This document shows, piece by piece, positions 41,392 through 50,959 of a stretch of DNA of 64,000 nucleotides; the first letter of the stretch is position 1; each line of letters starts with the position of its first letter. The position numbers were made by a program, and so were the translations under genes. The notes beneath the pieces are model-generated. The model ran no database searches and was not told where the DNA came from. It saw nothing but the letters and a program-made list of their open reading frames with translations. Source of the DNA: Methanobacterium sp. UBA353 (GTDB lineage Archaea; Methanobacteriota; Methanobacteria; Methanobacteriales; Methanobacteriaceae); NCBI GenBank assembly GCA_002496805.1, contig DALO01000002.1, positions 186,001 to 250,000 on the forward strand, in the 5' to 3' direction.

Positions 41392-42480
41392 TTAATCTTC
41401 TTTCCAGTTGAATGTGGCTGTTCCTAAACCAAAAAGTACTATCCCAATGACGGCAATTATGGCCAAGTCAGTTACTGCATCCCCTGTATTTCCAGTTATC
41501 ATGGAACTCCTAAGGCCCTCACTAAGATAAGTTAGTGGGGATATTTTGGCAAGGTACTGCAGGAACCAGGGCATGTTTTCCACTGGTATCAGGGTTCCAG
41601 AGACAAACATCAGGGGGAAAGTGATGACCCCTACAGCGTTCATGGCTGATTCCTCATTCTTTACAAAATTGGCAACCAGTATTCCAAATCCTGCAAAAAG
41701 TGCAGTTCCCAAGACTACTAATAGTAAACTCACCACATTGATTTGGGGGTGTATATCAAATGCTAATGATGCTAAAAACAGGGCCACAGCCAGTGATAAA
41801 ATCACTAACACAGTTAAAGTGATTATTCTGGATGCTATCCATTCTTTACTGGATAAAGGTGTTGTTGAAAGTTTTCTGAACACTCCAATGCTGCGTAACC
41901 TGGTAATAGTCCCTACAGACATATTTGCTGCTGAAGACATGATGGTAATGGCCAGTATTCCTGGAAGTAGAAAGTCAAAATAATTCATACCAGATGTAGC
42001 AGCCTCCTGGGAATTCACAGTGATGAACTCATGGGCACCTGACATTTTCATGTTGAAGCCATTGGCTACTTGTTGAACAACTGAAACAACTGCCATGGAT
42101 GTTGGTTTGGACTTATCATAATACATGTTAACTCCTGCACTGGAAGTTCCACCTGATTGTTGGATAATCTGCCCAAAGTTTCCGGGTATAATCAAGTAAG
42201 TAGCGATTTTCCCCTCTTTTAGCATCTTTTCCAGATCCATATTTGAACCATCTTTGAGACGTAAGGCGCCTGTAGATCCCAGGGATTGGATAAAAGTATT
42301 TGACATGGTTGAACCATCGTTATCCTGATAATATAATGTGGTTGAATCAGATTGGCCCCCAAATATGTATCCGAATAAAAGGAAAAGCACTATGGGAAAT
42401 ATGAACATCCAGAAAATATTCATCCTGTCCCTGAAGGTCTCTTTAAAACTGTACTTGATATCAGTAGTAATTCTCGACAT
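41392..42480 (-). CDS. ABC-2 type transporter permease
   Basis: A 362-residue permease of the DrrB/YhgE-like ABC-2 family. There is one N-terminal membrane helix (residues ~20-40), a large external domain (~45-165), and five C-terminal helices, with the conserved GTLIPVENMP before the last ones. Together with the ATPase gene 12 nt upstream it forms a half-size exporter for a lipid, drug or surface component. GGAG is 8 nt before the ATG. It is enclosed by two bactofilin-like genes. Confidence 0.88.
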   Translation of the reverse strand: MSRITTDIKYSFKETFRDRMNIFWMFIFPIVLFLLFGYIFGGQSDSTTLYYQDNDGSTMSNTFIQSLGSTGALRLKDGSNMDLEKMLKEGKIATYLIIPGNFGQIIQQSGGTSSAGVNMYYDKSKPTSMAVVSVVQQVANGFNMKMSGAHEFITVNSQEAATSGMNYFDFLLPGILAITIMSSAANMSVGTITRLRSIGVFRKLSTTPLSSKEWIASRIITLTVLVILSLAVALFLASLAFDIHPQINVVSLLLVVLGTALFAGFGILVANFVKNEESAMNAVGVITFPLMFVSGTLIPVENMPWFLQYLAKISPLTYLSEGLRSSMITGNTGDAVTDLAIIAVIGIVLFGLGTATFNWKED

Positions 42481-42492
42481 TTATTTTTCTCC

Positions 42493-43410
42493 TTATGAGA
42501 GTTTATCTCCTGTTAAATTCAAAAATACGTCTTCAAGAGTTGTTTTTTTAACATAAAATTCTTCACATGCAAGTTCATTTCGATTAACAATTGATAATGC
42601 TTTGGACATACACTTCATCCCATCTTCTTCAGGTAATTTTATCAGAATATCGTCTCCCTCAATTTCACAGTCGGGAATTACCTTAATTATTTCATTTTTC
42701 GCATTTGCACTGCATTTTCTCATTATGAGGGTGTTACCACCACCATGGTTGTTTATTAAGTCTTCAGGTGTTCCTTCTGCAATTATCCGCCCATTGTGCA
42801 GCACATTTACCTGGTCTGCCAGGAAATGGGCCTCATCCATGTAATGGGTTGTAAGAAATACAGTCTTTCCACGTGTTTTTAATTCTTTAATGGCATTCCA
42901 TACATCTCGTCTGGCCTTGGGGTCAAGACCCGTTGTTGGTTCATCAAGAAAAACTATTTCAGGATCGTTAACTAGTGCGATGGCGATTCCCACCCTTTGC
43001 TTTAGACCTCCAGAAAGATCTTTAAATAGGGTACCTTTTTTTTCAGTTAAACTCAACATTTCAATAAGTGTGTCTACATCTACATGAGCGGGGTACATTT
43101 GAGCAAAATAATCGATATTTTCAAAGACAGTCAACCATTCGAAAACATTAAAATCCTGTGGAAGTACGCCAATTTTCTTTTTAACTTCCATTTCATTCTT
43201 TCTTATGTCTAATCCTAGGATTTTAATGGTTCCGATTGTTAAATTTTTAAGACATTCCATTATTTCAACGGTCGTGGTTTTTCCTGCACCATTAGGGCCT
43301 AAAAAGGCAAATATCTCACCTTTTTTGATGTTGAAAGATATATCATTTACTGCAATAAAATCTCCATATTTTTTCATCAATGAAGTAACTTCAATCACGT
43401 TATTTGTCAT
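42493..43410 (-). CDS. ABC-2 type transporter ATP-binding protein
   Basis: A 305-residue ATPase of the DrrA/CcmA-like group. Walker A GPNGAGKTT is near residue 38-46, Q-loop LPQDFN near 88, signature LSGGLKQR near 138 (Leu in place of the usual Gln after SGG), Walker B IVFLDEPTTGLDP near 160, and the His switch LTTHYMDE. The ~70-residue C-terminal extension is typical. An in-frame ATG occurs at the overlap with the upstream bactofilin stop, but GGTGA sits 5 nt before ATG 43410. Confidence 0.92.
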   Translation of the reverse strand: MTNNVIEVTSLMKKYGDFIAVNDISFNIKKGEIFAFLGPNGAGKTTTVEIMECLKNLTIGTIKILGLDIRKNEMEVKKKIGVLPQDFNVFEWLTVFENIDYFAQMYPAHVDVDTLIEMLSLTEKKGTLFKDLSGGLKQRVGIAIALVNDPEIVFLDEPTTGLDPKARRDVWNAIKELKTRGKTVFLTTHYMDEAHFLADQVNVLHNGRIIAEGTPEDLINNHGGGNTLIMRKCSANAKNEIIKVIPDCEIEGDDILIKLPEEDGMKCMSKALSIVNRNELACEEFYVKKTTLEDVFLNLTGDKLS

Positions 43411-43424
43411 ATTTTTCACCATCA

Positions 43425-44102
43425 TCAAACTTTTTTGTGTTCTGCAACGGTAGAGTCTTTGTTCACTTTAAAACTGTTTTTATATTCTGCCAGTTCGATT
43501 TCGCATCCAGGACCCAATTCGATTGTATCGCCTCTGACAATTTGGGCTTTGGTATTTTCCAAATAAATTTCATCCCCTTCAATGCTCTGAGTTATCAGTT
43601 CTTTACCCCTACCAAAGGCAAAAATCATGCTTTTAAGGCCAAATAAATCATATTTTCCTTTTCTTTTAATTGTGATTTTTGATCCGCCGATTTCATCTGC
43701 TTGGGACGATCCATGTAAACTGAGTTCTAGTTCATCGGCATTTAAAAGCCCTTCATTTTTAAAACTTCCTTCTATCTTTAAAAATTCAGCATTGCAATCC
43801 CCATCAATACTGATACTACCATAGATTTCAGCGTTTTCTGAGTAAAAACTCCCTTTAATATCAGTAGCACCATTGATTTCCAATTTTTTTGATTCTACAT
43901 TCCCGTCAATGGAGCTATTGCCATTGATTTTCACGTAATTTGCGTTGATATTCCCTTTTAAGTTACATTGTCCATTTATTTTCAGGTCTATGCAATCCAG
44001 ATCACCGTCTATCCTTCCGCTTCCATTGATGTTTACAGAATCGTATTTTCCACCACTTGCACTTCCATGGCCATTTATTCTTAAATCACTCATGTTTTTC
44101 AT
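43425..44102 (-). CDS. Bactofilin-like polymer-forming protein (first copy)
   Basis: A 225-residue beta-helix protein paralogous to the product of 40656-41339. Repeats are very regular: INGSGRIDGDLDC, INGQCNLKGNINA, INGNSSIDGNVES, INGATDIKGSFYS, each ~18 residues. The C-terminal half shares EGDEIYLENTKAQIVRGD with its paralogue. Bactofilins polymerise without nucleotide at the membrane and scaffold cell-wall or export machines in bacteria. It is placed between the YhbD-like regulator (12 nt upstream) and the ABC ATPase. There is no membrane helix. Confidence 0.82.
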   Translation of the reverse strand: MKNMSDLRINGHGSASGGKYDSVNINGSGRIDGDLDCIDLKINGQCNLKGNINANYVKINGNSSIDGNVESKKLEINGATDIKGSFYSENAEIYGSISIDGDCNAEFLKIEGSFKNEGLLNADELELSLHGSSQADEIGGSKITIKRKGKYDLFGLKSMIFAFGRGKELITQSIEGDEIYLENTKAQIVRGDTIELGPGCEIELAEYKNSFKVNKDSTVAEHKKV

Positions 44103-44114
44103 TATAACGCCCCG

Positions 44115-44738
44115 CTAAACTATCTTGATTTTCAATTCCTCGATTAAGTCGGTTATATTAATTTTTGCAATTATTTTGGTATTGTTTTCAAAGTAGATCT
44201 CAGCTACATTAGAAACCAAGCAGCAGCTTGAAATTCCCAGTTTGCGTAAAAATAATAATACACAGCTTTTTGCCTTGAATTTGGAATAATATTTTTCTAA
44301 TATTTCCAGTATCATATTTCCTTCTTCATAATTGATTGTTCCTTCTTCAAACAGTTTATCTAATAGATAAAGGAATAGTACGGTTTCAAATTCATGCTTT
44401 TTACTATCGCCCTTTTTGTCTGTGTAAAAATCCAGAGTTGTCTTTGAAACAATGTTATGCTCAAGAAGATCGTCTTTTTCCAGTGTAATTTCCATCAAAT
44501 TAGGGGATAACATGTCAGCTAAGTTGTCTAAGGAAATATCTCCTTTCATATTCTTTATTTTCTCTATGCGATCGATTATTTTCTCTTTTGGAAAAAATGT
44601 TTCTTGGCCGGTGTAAGTAGATTTCCGGATAAACCACTCTTCTGGAATTAAATTTTTCCTTTTCCAACGATATAGTTGGCCATAGGAAATTTGGGTTAAT
44701 TCTAGTAATTCTTTTTTGGAAATCAACTCGTTTTCCAT
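44115..44738 (-). CDS. YhbD/DUF4004-like MerR-type regulator
   Basis: A 207-residue protein. The first ~75 residues closely resemble B. subtilis YhbD: ISKKELLELTQISYGQLYRWKRKNLIPEEWF is a MerR-type helix-turn-helix and wing, followed by TGQETFFPKEKI. The remainder (~80-207) is a helical region plus a two-cysteine segment (SSCCLVS) of unknown role. In Bacillus yhbD is followed by the bactofilin genes yhbE-yhbF, and the same order holds here, with an exporter added. GGTGG precedes the ATG and a perfect inverted repeat lies just upstream. Confidence 0.85.
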   Translation of the reverse strand: MENELISKKELLELTQISYGQLYRWKRKNLIPEEWFIRKSTYTGQETFFPKEKIIDRIEKIKNMKGDISLDNLADMLSPNLMEITLEKDDLLEHNIVSKTTLDFYTDKKGDSKKHEFETVLFLYLLDKLFEEGTINYEEGNMILEILEKYYSKFKAKSCVLLFLRKLGISSCCLVSNVAEIYFENNTKIIAKINITDLIEELKIKIV

Positions 44739-44762
44739 TTTTTAACCACCATTTTTTTTAAC

Positions 44763-44806
44763 GTAACAAAACACTGTTACATAGATTTTTTTATTTAGTA
44801 TTTAAG
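44763..44806 (-). promoter_or_regulatory. Promoter and operator of the bactofilin-exporter operon
   Basis: On the minus strand CTTAAATA (44799-44806) is a TATA box. The expected start of transcription, near 44775-44780, is covered by the perfect inverted repeat GTAACA-N6-TGTTAC (44763-44780), 25 nt before the YhbD-like ATG. A regulator bound here would block initiation; the YhbD-like protein is the natural candidate. Confidence 0.55.
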
Positions 44807-44835
44807 TTTACCTATGAGTGGTCTGTGAAATGGAA

Positions 44836-44863
44836 AAGTATATAAGCATATTCTTATATACTT
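44836..44863 (+). promoter_or_regulatory. arsR-type promoter with 11-bp inverted repeat
   Basis: AAGTATATAAG (44836-44846) and CTTATATACTT (44853-44863) are perfect inverse complements separated by 6 nt. The left arm contains the plus-strand TATA box. The repeat ends at the base before the first ATG of the ArsR-like gene. This is the usual layout of an autoregulatory operator, and the transcript is likely leaderless or nearly so. Confidence 0.6.
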
Positions 44864-45220
44864 ATGTTCATGATGAGGATAAATTCCAAGTCAACATTGG
44901 AGTCTACCGATGAACTTGAAGAAGTGTTAAAAGCCCTGGCTAACGTCAACAGGTTAATTCTGATCTATTCACTGGCCTCTGGTGAAGTGGAAAAAATCAG
45001 TGTAACTGAAATGTCGCAGAAGATGGGTATAACACAACCAGCAGCATCCCAACACCTTAAAATCTTGAAAAACGCCGAAATACTCGTTGCAAAAAAAGAG
45101 GGAAACTACATGTACTATCGATTCAACAGACGCTCGATGGAAAAACACCAAAGAAGAATTGATTTTTTATTTACCTGTGCATTCAGTAAATGTAAACAAC
45201 TTGAAAAACAAGAAAAATAG
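44864..45220 (+). CDS. ArsR-family transcriptional regulator
   Basis: A 118-residue winged-helix repressor. The core reads [21 protein letters not shown], then recognition helix [18 protein letters not shown] and wing [11 protein letters not shown]. The metal-binding CxC of ArsR/SmtB is absent; cysteines occur only near the C-terminus (FTCAFSKCK), which might form another sensor site. Three ATGs (44864, 44870, 44873) compete; the TATA position favours one of the latter two. Divergent from the bactofilin-exporter operon and possibly its second regulator. Confidence 0.82.
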   Translation: MFMMRINSKSTLESTDELEEVLKALANVNRLILIYSLASGEVEKISVTEMSQKMGITQPAASQHLKILKNAEILVAKKEGNYMYYRFNRRSMEKHQRRIDFLFTCAFSKCKQLEKQEK

Positions 45221-45378
45221 GTCCACTGAGTTGCCTAATTTTTATAAAAACTCTATTTTTCATCTGATAATTAAGTTTTTAGAAAGATAACCATCAAAAA
45301 AAATCCAAAAATCTGTAAAAATCCAAAAAAAAATTATATGCCTTTTTAAAAAAAAATTGAACCACCCAAAGTGATAAT

Positions 45379-47754
45379 ATGGACGAAATTAAAGAAAAAC
45401 AGGAATTACCCGTGTTAGTTTTACCAGATATGGTTTTATTACACGAAACAAACATGAACCTTAAAATTACTAAAAAGATGGGGAAAGAAATACATAAACG
45501 AGTCAAAGACCATGATTGCTTCGGCATTGCCGTTGCATCCAAAGAAGGACTACCTGCCCGTTTTTATGCTGAATCCGACTTATACCATATAGGAACATTA
45601 ATAAAAATCGAAAATGCCGCTGAAATGAGGGATTTTTACCACTTGAAAATAGAAATCATAGAAAGAGTCAAAATCGATGAATTCATCAAGGATGGCATAA
45701 ATTACCAGGCCAAATACCATTTAATACCCGATATTGAAGATTTAGATCAGGAAAACCAGGAAGAAATCCTTAAACACGTAAGATATCTAGTGAGTGAAAT
45801 AAGTGAAAACTTCAAAGAATCCAAAGCTTATGCAGATCAAATAAAACAGATGACCGACGTCAATAAAGTAATTGCCAATGTATTCCCGTACATGCGATTA
45901 TCCCTGGAAGAAAAACAGGACTTTTTGGAAACACGATCCCTTAAAGAAAAAAGCCTAAAATTCCTAGATATCCTTATTGAACAGAAAGAATCCATTCAGT
46001 TTCAGATGGAAATGGCCGCCAAACTCAATGAGGAAATGAATAAAAAACACAGGGAAAACCTCTTAAAAGAACAACTTCGAGTTATACAAGATGAACTCTC
46101 AGAATCTGAAGGTACACGAAAAAAAGATTACCGTGAACTCATTGACGAATCAAACATGCCAGATGATGTCCGTGAAATTGCCTTGGAAGAAGTGAACAAA
46201 CTGGAACGTCAGGGACCCCACAGTTCTGAAGAAAACGTTATAAGAAACTACCTGGACTTGTTAGTAGACTTACCCTGGGGTGAAAGCCAAATCAAAGATA
46301 TTGACATTGAAACAGCACGAAAAGTTCTAAATGAAGAACATTACGGTCTGGATAAGGTTAAAGATCGCATCATCCAACATTTGACAGTGATGAAACTCAA
46401 GCAAAACAAACAGGGATCCATCCTCCTACTGGTGGGCCCACCAGGAACAGGTAAAACCAGCCTAGGTAAAAGCATAGCAGAAGCACTGAAACGAAAATAT
46501 GTCAGAATCAGTTTAGGCGGTGTGAAAGATGAATCTGAAATCAGAGGCCACCGAAGAACCTATGTTGGAGCATTACCGGGACGTATAATAAATGGAATGA
46601 AACGTGCCGGTGCAAAAAACCCAGTGTTCATTTTGGACGAGGTGGATAAGTTAATGGCATCATACAGTGGAGATCCAGCCAGTGCCTTACTGGAAGTACT
46701 GGACCCAGAGCAGAACAACACCTTCTCTGATCACTACTTGGAAGTTCCCTATGACCTTTCAGATGTGTTCTTCATTGCCACTGCCAACTCTCTTAAAGGC
46801 ATTCCAAACCCACTAAAGGATCGTATGGAAATAATACAAATCGGTAGTTACACCAGCCATGAAAAATTCCATATTGCCAAAAATCACCTCCTTGAAGAAG
46901 TTCTAGAAGATAATGGCTTGGATGAAAGTCAGTTGATATTGGAAGATGACGCAATAAAAACCATCATCGAAAAATACACCCGAGAAGCAGGAGTAAGAGG
47001 GCTTAAACGTCAACTTGAAACTGTTGCCAGAGTAGCCTCAGAAAAAATCGTACTGGAAAAAGTTAACCTTCCCTACGTTGTTAAAACAGATATGTTGTAT
47101 GATCTACTTGGCCATGAACTCATTCAAGTACATCTTGCTGGTAAAAAGAACCCTCCAGGCGTAGTTACCGGATTAGCTTGGACACCTGTCGGTGGGGACA
47201 TACTCTTCATTGAAGGGGCCTTCATGCCGGGAACAGGAAAACTCATGCTCACCGGACAATTAGGTGACGTGATGAAAGAATCTGCAAAGATTTCCCAGAG
47301 TTTAATCCGTTCACGACTGGCATTCAGTTTAAAGGAAGTGGAATTTGATAAAAAAGACTTGCACATACATGTTCCATCAGGAGCCATTCCTAAGGATGGA
47401 CCATCTGCAGGGGTGGCATTACTGACCACCATCGCGTCTCTGGTAACCGGTCGTGAAGTGGATCCCAAACTAGCAATGACTGGTGAAATCTCCCTAAGAG
47501 GGGCAGTACTGCCTGTAGGTGGAATTAAAGAAAAAGTACTCGCAGCCCATCGTGCAGGTATACAAAAGGTTATATTACCTAAAGAAAACCTCAATGACTT
47601 GGATGATGTACCAGATGATGTTAAAAAAGAAATAGAATTCATTACAGTTGAAACTGTGGAGGATGTAATTAATCAAACAATTGGTTTGGAACTTCCTAAA
47701 CCTCTAATGATGGAGATGTCTCCAGACTCTCTAAGCGGTGGGGCAGGAACTTAA
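45379..47754 (+). CDS. lon: Bacterial-type ATP-dependent protease LonA
   Basis: A 791-residue soluble Lon. It has the N-terminal substrate-recognition domain (~1-200, starting [24 protein letters not shown]), a coiled coil (~205-245), AAA+ module with Walker A GPPGTGKT (353-360) and Walker [10 protein letters not shown], and protease domain with Ser676 in DGPSAG and Lys719 in GGIKEK. It lacks the membrane helices of archaeal LonB. Its build is that of bacterial enzymes, so acquisition by transfer is likely. The degraded substrates are unknown. A hairpin with T-tract follows the gene. Confidence 0.95.
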   Translation: MDEIKEKQELPVLVLPDMVLLHETNMNLKITKKMGKEIHKRVKDHDCFGIAVASKEGLPARFYAESDLYHIGTLIKIENAAEMRDFYHLKIEIIERVKIDEFIKDGINYQAKYHLIPDIEDLDQENQEEILKHVRYLVSEISENFKESKAYADQIKQMTDVNKVIANVFPYMRLSLEEKQDFLETRSLKEKSLKFLDILIEQKESIQFQMEMAAKLNEEMNKKHRENLLKEQLRVIQDELSESEGTRKKDYRELIDESNMPDDVREIALEEVNKLERQGPHSSEENVIRNYLDLLVDLPWGESQIKDIDIETARKVLNEEHYGLDKVKDRIIQHLTVMKLKQNKQGSILLLVGPPGTGKTSLGKSIAEALKRKYVRISLGGVKDESEIRGHRRTYVGALPGRIINGMKRAGAKNPVFILDEVDKLMASYSGDPASALLEVLDPEQNNTFSDHYLEVPYDLSDVFFIATANSLKGIPNPLKDRMEIIQIGSYTSHEKFHIAKNHLLEEVLEDNGLDESQLILEDDAIKTIIEKYTREAGVRGLKRQLETVARVASEKIVLEKVNLPYVVKTDMLYDLLGHELIQVHLAGKKNPPGVVTGLAWTPVGGDILFIEGAFMPGTGKLMLTGQLGDVMKESAKISQSLIRSRLAFSLKEVEFDKKDLHIHVPSGAIPKDGPSAGVALLTTIASLVTGREVDPKLAMTGEISLRGAVLPVGGIKEKVLAAHRAGIQKVILPKENLNDLDDVPDDVKKEIEFITVETVEDVINQTIGLELPKPLMMEMSPDSLSGGAGT

Positions 47755-47794
47755 GTCAAATATGACTGTAGGGTAGAATAGAATTTTTTAATTT

Positions 47795-47837
47795 CCCCCT
47801 TTCATTTATTCTTTTTTGGGGGGATATATTTTTTTTT
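47795..47837 (+). terminator. Hairpin plus T-tract after lonA
   Basis: CCCCC (47795-47799) can pair with GGGGGG (47818-47823), and the 3' side is followed by ATATA and nine T (to 47837). It looks like a bacterial-style intrinsic terminator 40 nt after the stop of lonA. The minus-strand zinc-ribbon gene ends 54 nt further on, so the element may serve both sides. Confidence 0.5.
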
Positions 47838-47890
47838 ATTTCAAAAAATAATAATAATTCTCTAAATTTTTTAAAAACCCTTTTATGATT

Positions 47891-48208
47891 TTATTTTTCA
47901 CTAATAAAGCTTTCTGTGAGCTTTTTTAACTTTTTATTCGTTTCATGATCATTATAGTATGGTTTTGTTTTGGATTGTATGGATTGTTCTATAACCAACA
48001 TTTCGTTTAGCTTTTTTTGCAGTTCTTCATCCATGTTGGCGAAGGATAAAACTGTGGATAAGTTGTCGAAGTGTTCCGAGTAGACTAATTCTCCTCCACA
48101 CCGGCAACTTTCAAAATCATCAGGATGTTCTTCATCTTCTAACTGATAGTAACCCTGACATTCCCTACAAATTACATAACCAATATTAACACTACCATTT
48201 TTTTTTGA
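47891..48208 (-). CDS. Zinc-ribbon protein with no visible start codon
   Basis: The minus strand reads continuously for ~100 codons from about 48208 to a TAA at 47891. The product begins near NGSVNIGYVICRECQGYYQLE and has a zinc-ribbon-type set of cysteines (CREC near the start, CRCGG about 30 residues later), then a Lys/Glu-rich helical tail. Similar CxxC-GYY zinc-ribbon proteins occur in Methanobacterium. No ATG, GTG or TTG lies in frame before the conserved part; a run of nine A (48198-48206 region) immediately precedes it, with an ATG in another frame. A frameshift in that run, an unusual start, or decay are all possible. Confidence 0.5.
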   Translation of the reverse strand, partial: SKKNGSVNIGYVICRECQGYYQLEDEEHPDDFESCRCGGELVYSEHFDNLSTVLSFANMDEELQKKLNEMLVIEQSIQSKTKPYYNDHETNKKLKKLTESFISEK

Positions 48209-48388
48209 AAAAAATATTATTGTTTGTTGATGACAATATTGTTTGATTATTTAGTTCATTGATAATAAATCTTTCTTGTCAAGATTTGAAGGATATCAAA
48301 ATATTCAAGAAATTATTCCATTTACATGAAATATTACCAAAATTTATATTTTATAATAAAGATATAATGTATTAATTGGGGGGTTGTA

Positions 48389-49276
48389 ATGCAAGCTAAA
48401 GGTGCTCACTATTACATTGAAAAGGGTATAGAAACTTGGTTAGATAGTAAAAACTATTTTGAAGCAATTGACCTATTTTCCCAAGCATTAGAGCTTGAAC
48501 CTAACAATCCAGATGCTCACCTTTTGAGAGGTGCAGTTTATGTTGATGTGGGTGACTTACAACTGGCTTTGAATGATTACAATAAAGCTTTAAAATATAA
48601 TCCTAAAAATATTGGTCTTTTTTTTGATAAAGGCACTGTTTTGTTTTATCTGGGCGAGTACCCTAAGGCTATACGTTCCTATGAAATATTTCTAAAAGAT
48701 GAACCTCATGATGTTGATGCCCTGTATTTCAATGGATTAGCCTACCATTTTCTGGGACAAAATAAGACTGCTCAAAAATTAATTGATAAAGCACTGGGTT
48801 TAATTGAAAGATCTGATGATTTATATCCAGATTTATGCAATGCAAAAGGAGAGATACTTTTTGATCTGAAAAAATATTCTGATTCCATCTCTTATTTTAG
48901 GAAAGTTGCGGAATCCGATCCCACTTTTTTCATTTCCCTGTACAATATAGGACGTGCATACTATGAAATGGGAAAACTGGATGAAGCTCTGAAATACATT
49001 GATGATGCTTTAATAATCGAGCCTAAAGAATTGGATCTACTCAATTATAAAGGCTTAATATTAATGGATATGGGTCGTAATGATGAAGCCATAAATTGCT
49101 TTGATAAGATAATCCAACTACATCCCATATACTTCCCAGCATGGTACAATAAAGGGACGACCCTGAGACAACTCAAAAGAACAGAAGAAGCTTTGGAACA
49201 TTTTGAAGAAGCAATCAGGTTGCTCTTAGATAAACGGCCCGATATAACCAAAGGCATGTGTTTGAAGAATTTATAG
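48389..49276 (+). CDS. Tetratricopeptide repeat protein
   Basis: A 295-residue protein consisting of about seven to eight TPR units from residue ~10 to the end. Repeats show the usual spacing, e.g. [61 protein letters not shown]. There is no signal peptide, so it is cytoplasmic and probably mediates protein contacts. TPR proteins are abundant in methanogens and no specific partner can be named. GGGGGG precedes the ATG. Confidence 0.88.
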   Translation: MQAKGAHYYIEKGIETWLDSKNYFEAIDLFSQALELEPNNPDAHLLRGAVYVDVGDLQLALNDYNKALKYNPKNIGLFFDKGTVLFYLGEYPKAIRSYEIFLKDEPHDVDALYFNGLAYHFLGQNKTAQKLIDKALGLIERSDDLYPDLCNAKGEILFDLKKYSDSISYFRKVAESDPTFFISLYNIGRAYYEMGKLDEALKYIDDALIIEPKELDLLNYKGLILMDMGRNDEAINCFDKIIQLHPIYFPAWYNKGTTLRQLKRTEEALEHFEEAIRLLLDKRPDITKGMCLKNL

Positions 49277-49387
49277 AACTGAAAAATCGAGAACAATTAA
49301 TTTACAACGGTTTGTTTATAACAGTAACTGTTTTGCAGAATTTTTAAACACATTTTTCTAATTATGTCATTTACAGAAAAAATCATT

Positions 49388-50188
49388 TCAAATTTTTTTT
49401 AAGGTTGTCACGATGATCTGAGGCCGTGCGAAGAATCGCAATGGCAATATAGTTGTCCCAATACCATTACTCACAATTAAGGTTGAACCACCTTCTTCGA
49501 TGACTCCTGTTCGATATTTATTCCCATAAACTGAATGGGTGCTTGGTGCCCAGATCCCAAAAAAAGTTACTTGCCCTCCATGGGTATGTCCTGAAAAAAC
49601 CAGATCAACTTTGGATTTATCAACCAAAGGAAAGTAATCCGGGTTGTGGGTGAGTAAAATGACGAAATCCTGGGTCGAAACCACAGAAGTGGTGTAACCT
49701 AGAAGTTGAACTCCATTATTAAAATCTCCCACTCCACCAAGCCTGATCCTGGAACCATCCTCTTTAATCCAAGTTCCCTTGTTACCAATATAGGTTAGGC
49801 CGTGCTGTGGAATAGCTTCAAGGGTGTCATATTGTGGATCCTTATTCCCTAAAACAGCAAAAACACCGAGAGGGGCCTTTAATTTTGATAAAGATTTGAA
49901 GGTAGGTTGCACATATTCTGAATCTCCATCCACATAATCCCCACCCAAAAGTATGAGATCTGGTTTGAGGGCATTAACTTGGTTAATCAGGCTATCAACA
50001 CGATTCTGGTGGAAAAAATCACCGGCATGAATGTCTGAAATAAAAACAATCCGTTTCCCATCAAACTGGGCGGGTATCTGGTCTGACTCAATAGTTATCT
50101 CTTTGGTTTCAATCCAGTAAGGTTCAATTAACATGTAAGCCAGCAACACAGACGCGACCATTATAAAAAGATAACGTTTTTTAAGCAA
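49388..50188 (-). CDS. Membrane-anchored metallophosphoesterase with GNKD motif
   Basis: A 266-residue calcineurin-like phosphoesterase of the YkuE type, with one N-terminal membrane helix (residues ~7-23) that places the enzyme outside the membrane or anchors it inside. Metal motifs: SDIHAG (51-56), GGDYVD (82-87), GNKD (114-117), a HNPD-type loop (THNPDYF), and GHTHGG. The third motif is normally GNHD; the His that helps bind substrate is replaced by Lys. Related enzymes act on nucleotides or lipid-linked pyrophosphates. Start is TTG 50188 with GGTG 5 nt upstream. Confidence 0.85.
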   Translation of the reverse strand: MLKKRYLFIMVASVLLAYMLIEPYWIETKEITIESDQIPAQFDGKRIVFISDIHAGDFFHQNRVDSLINQVNALKPDLILLGGDYVDGDSEYVQPTFKSLSKLKAPLGVFAVLGNKDPQYDTLEAIPQHGLTYIGNKGTWIKEDGSRIRLGGVGDFNNGVQLLGYTTSVVSTQDFVILLTHNPDYFPLVDKSKVDLVFSGHTHGGQVTFFGIWAPSTHSVYGNKYRTGVIEEGGSTLIVSNGIGTTILPLRFFARPQIIVTTLKKI

Positions 50189-50663
50189 ATTAACACCTAT
50201 TATGAGTTTTTTTTTTAAAATCGAATTGTCTATAAAATTAATATTCTCTATTAGAAATGGTTTTTAAATTTAATATTATCATACTAACTGGTAACTTTAG
50301 ATTAGATAGATTTTTCAAACATAATAATATTAATCTTCCGTGAGGGGTTTTTTTTTAACATTTCTCGCTAATATGTTTCACAAATTTGAAGATTTTATGA
50401 TTTTTTTTAATCATATACTTACAACACCTTAAAACTTCACAATCTCAAGAATACACAAGATAATTGTTTATCTATCATGTTTAAAATTACCACCTTAATT
50501 AAGGGATTACACACGCCTTAATCATTGGGTTATGAAAATATGAAAAACCAAAATATAATAAAATATGTTTTGTATAATATACGTGTTAAAGAGAAACTGA
50601 TAGGAAAGATGTAAATTTACTGGGAAATTATCGTTGTAGACTATTCTGGTAGATGAGTAGTTG
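50189..50663. other. AT-rich intergenic region with divergent promoters
   Basis: A 475-nt gap. A minus-strand TATA-like sequence (ATTAAATTTAAAAAC, near 50260-50272) probably serves the phosphoesterase. On the plus strand GTTTTGTATAATATACG (50566-50582) is TATA-like and could drive the small reading frame at 50664. No repeats or structured elements are clear. Confidence 0.3.
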
Positions 50664-50870
50664 ATGTTACGGGCCCGTTGGGATATCGATCATTTTCTGG
50701 CACAAGTGATAAAAAAAATGAATATTGGTGCTGTAACTGCATCTATTCGGAAAACAGAGGGCAGTGATGATACTCTAACAGCTATTCTTAGAAAAGGTGG
50801 TGAGGTACTATCATCACAAAGTACCAATGCACATAATGGGGGAGCCAGTTCAACCGTAAAAGGGTTTTAA
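50664..50870 (+). CDS. Small hypothetical protein (doubtful)
   Basis: A 68-residue frame in an otherwise empty region. Its second half (DDTLTAILRKGGEVLSSQST, then a Gly/Ser/Asn-rich end) has the beta-strand pattern of small secreted proteins, but no signal peptide is visible and there is no ribosome binding site. Base composition is less AT-rich than the flanks, which favours coding or a remnant of a longer gene. I do not recognise a family. Confidence 0.3.
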   Translation: MLRARWDIDHFLAQVIKKMNIGAVTASIRKTEGSDDTLTAILRKGGEVLSSQSTNAHNGGASSTVKGF

Positions 50871-50959
50871 ATAAACCATTACTTTTTTTTTGGTGTTGAA
50901 CAAAAATATTAGGCGATGTGCAAATACTTGTCACTTTAATAATTTGGAGTTGAAAAAGT

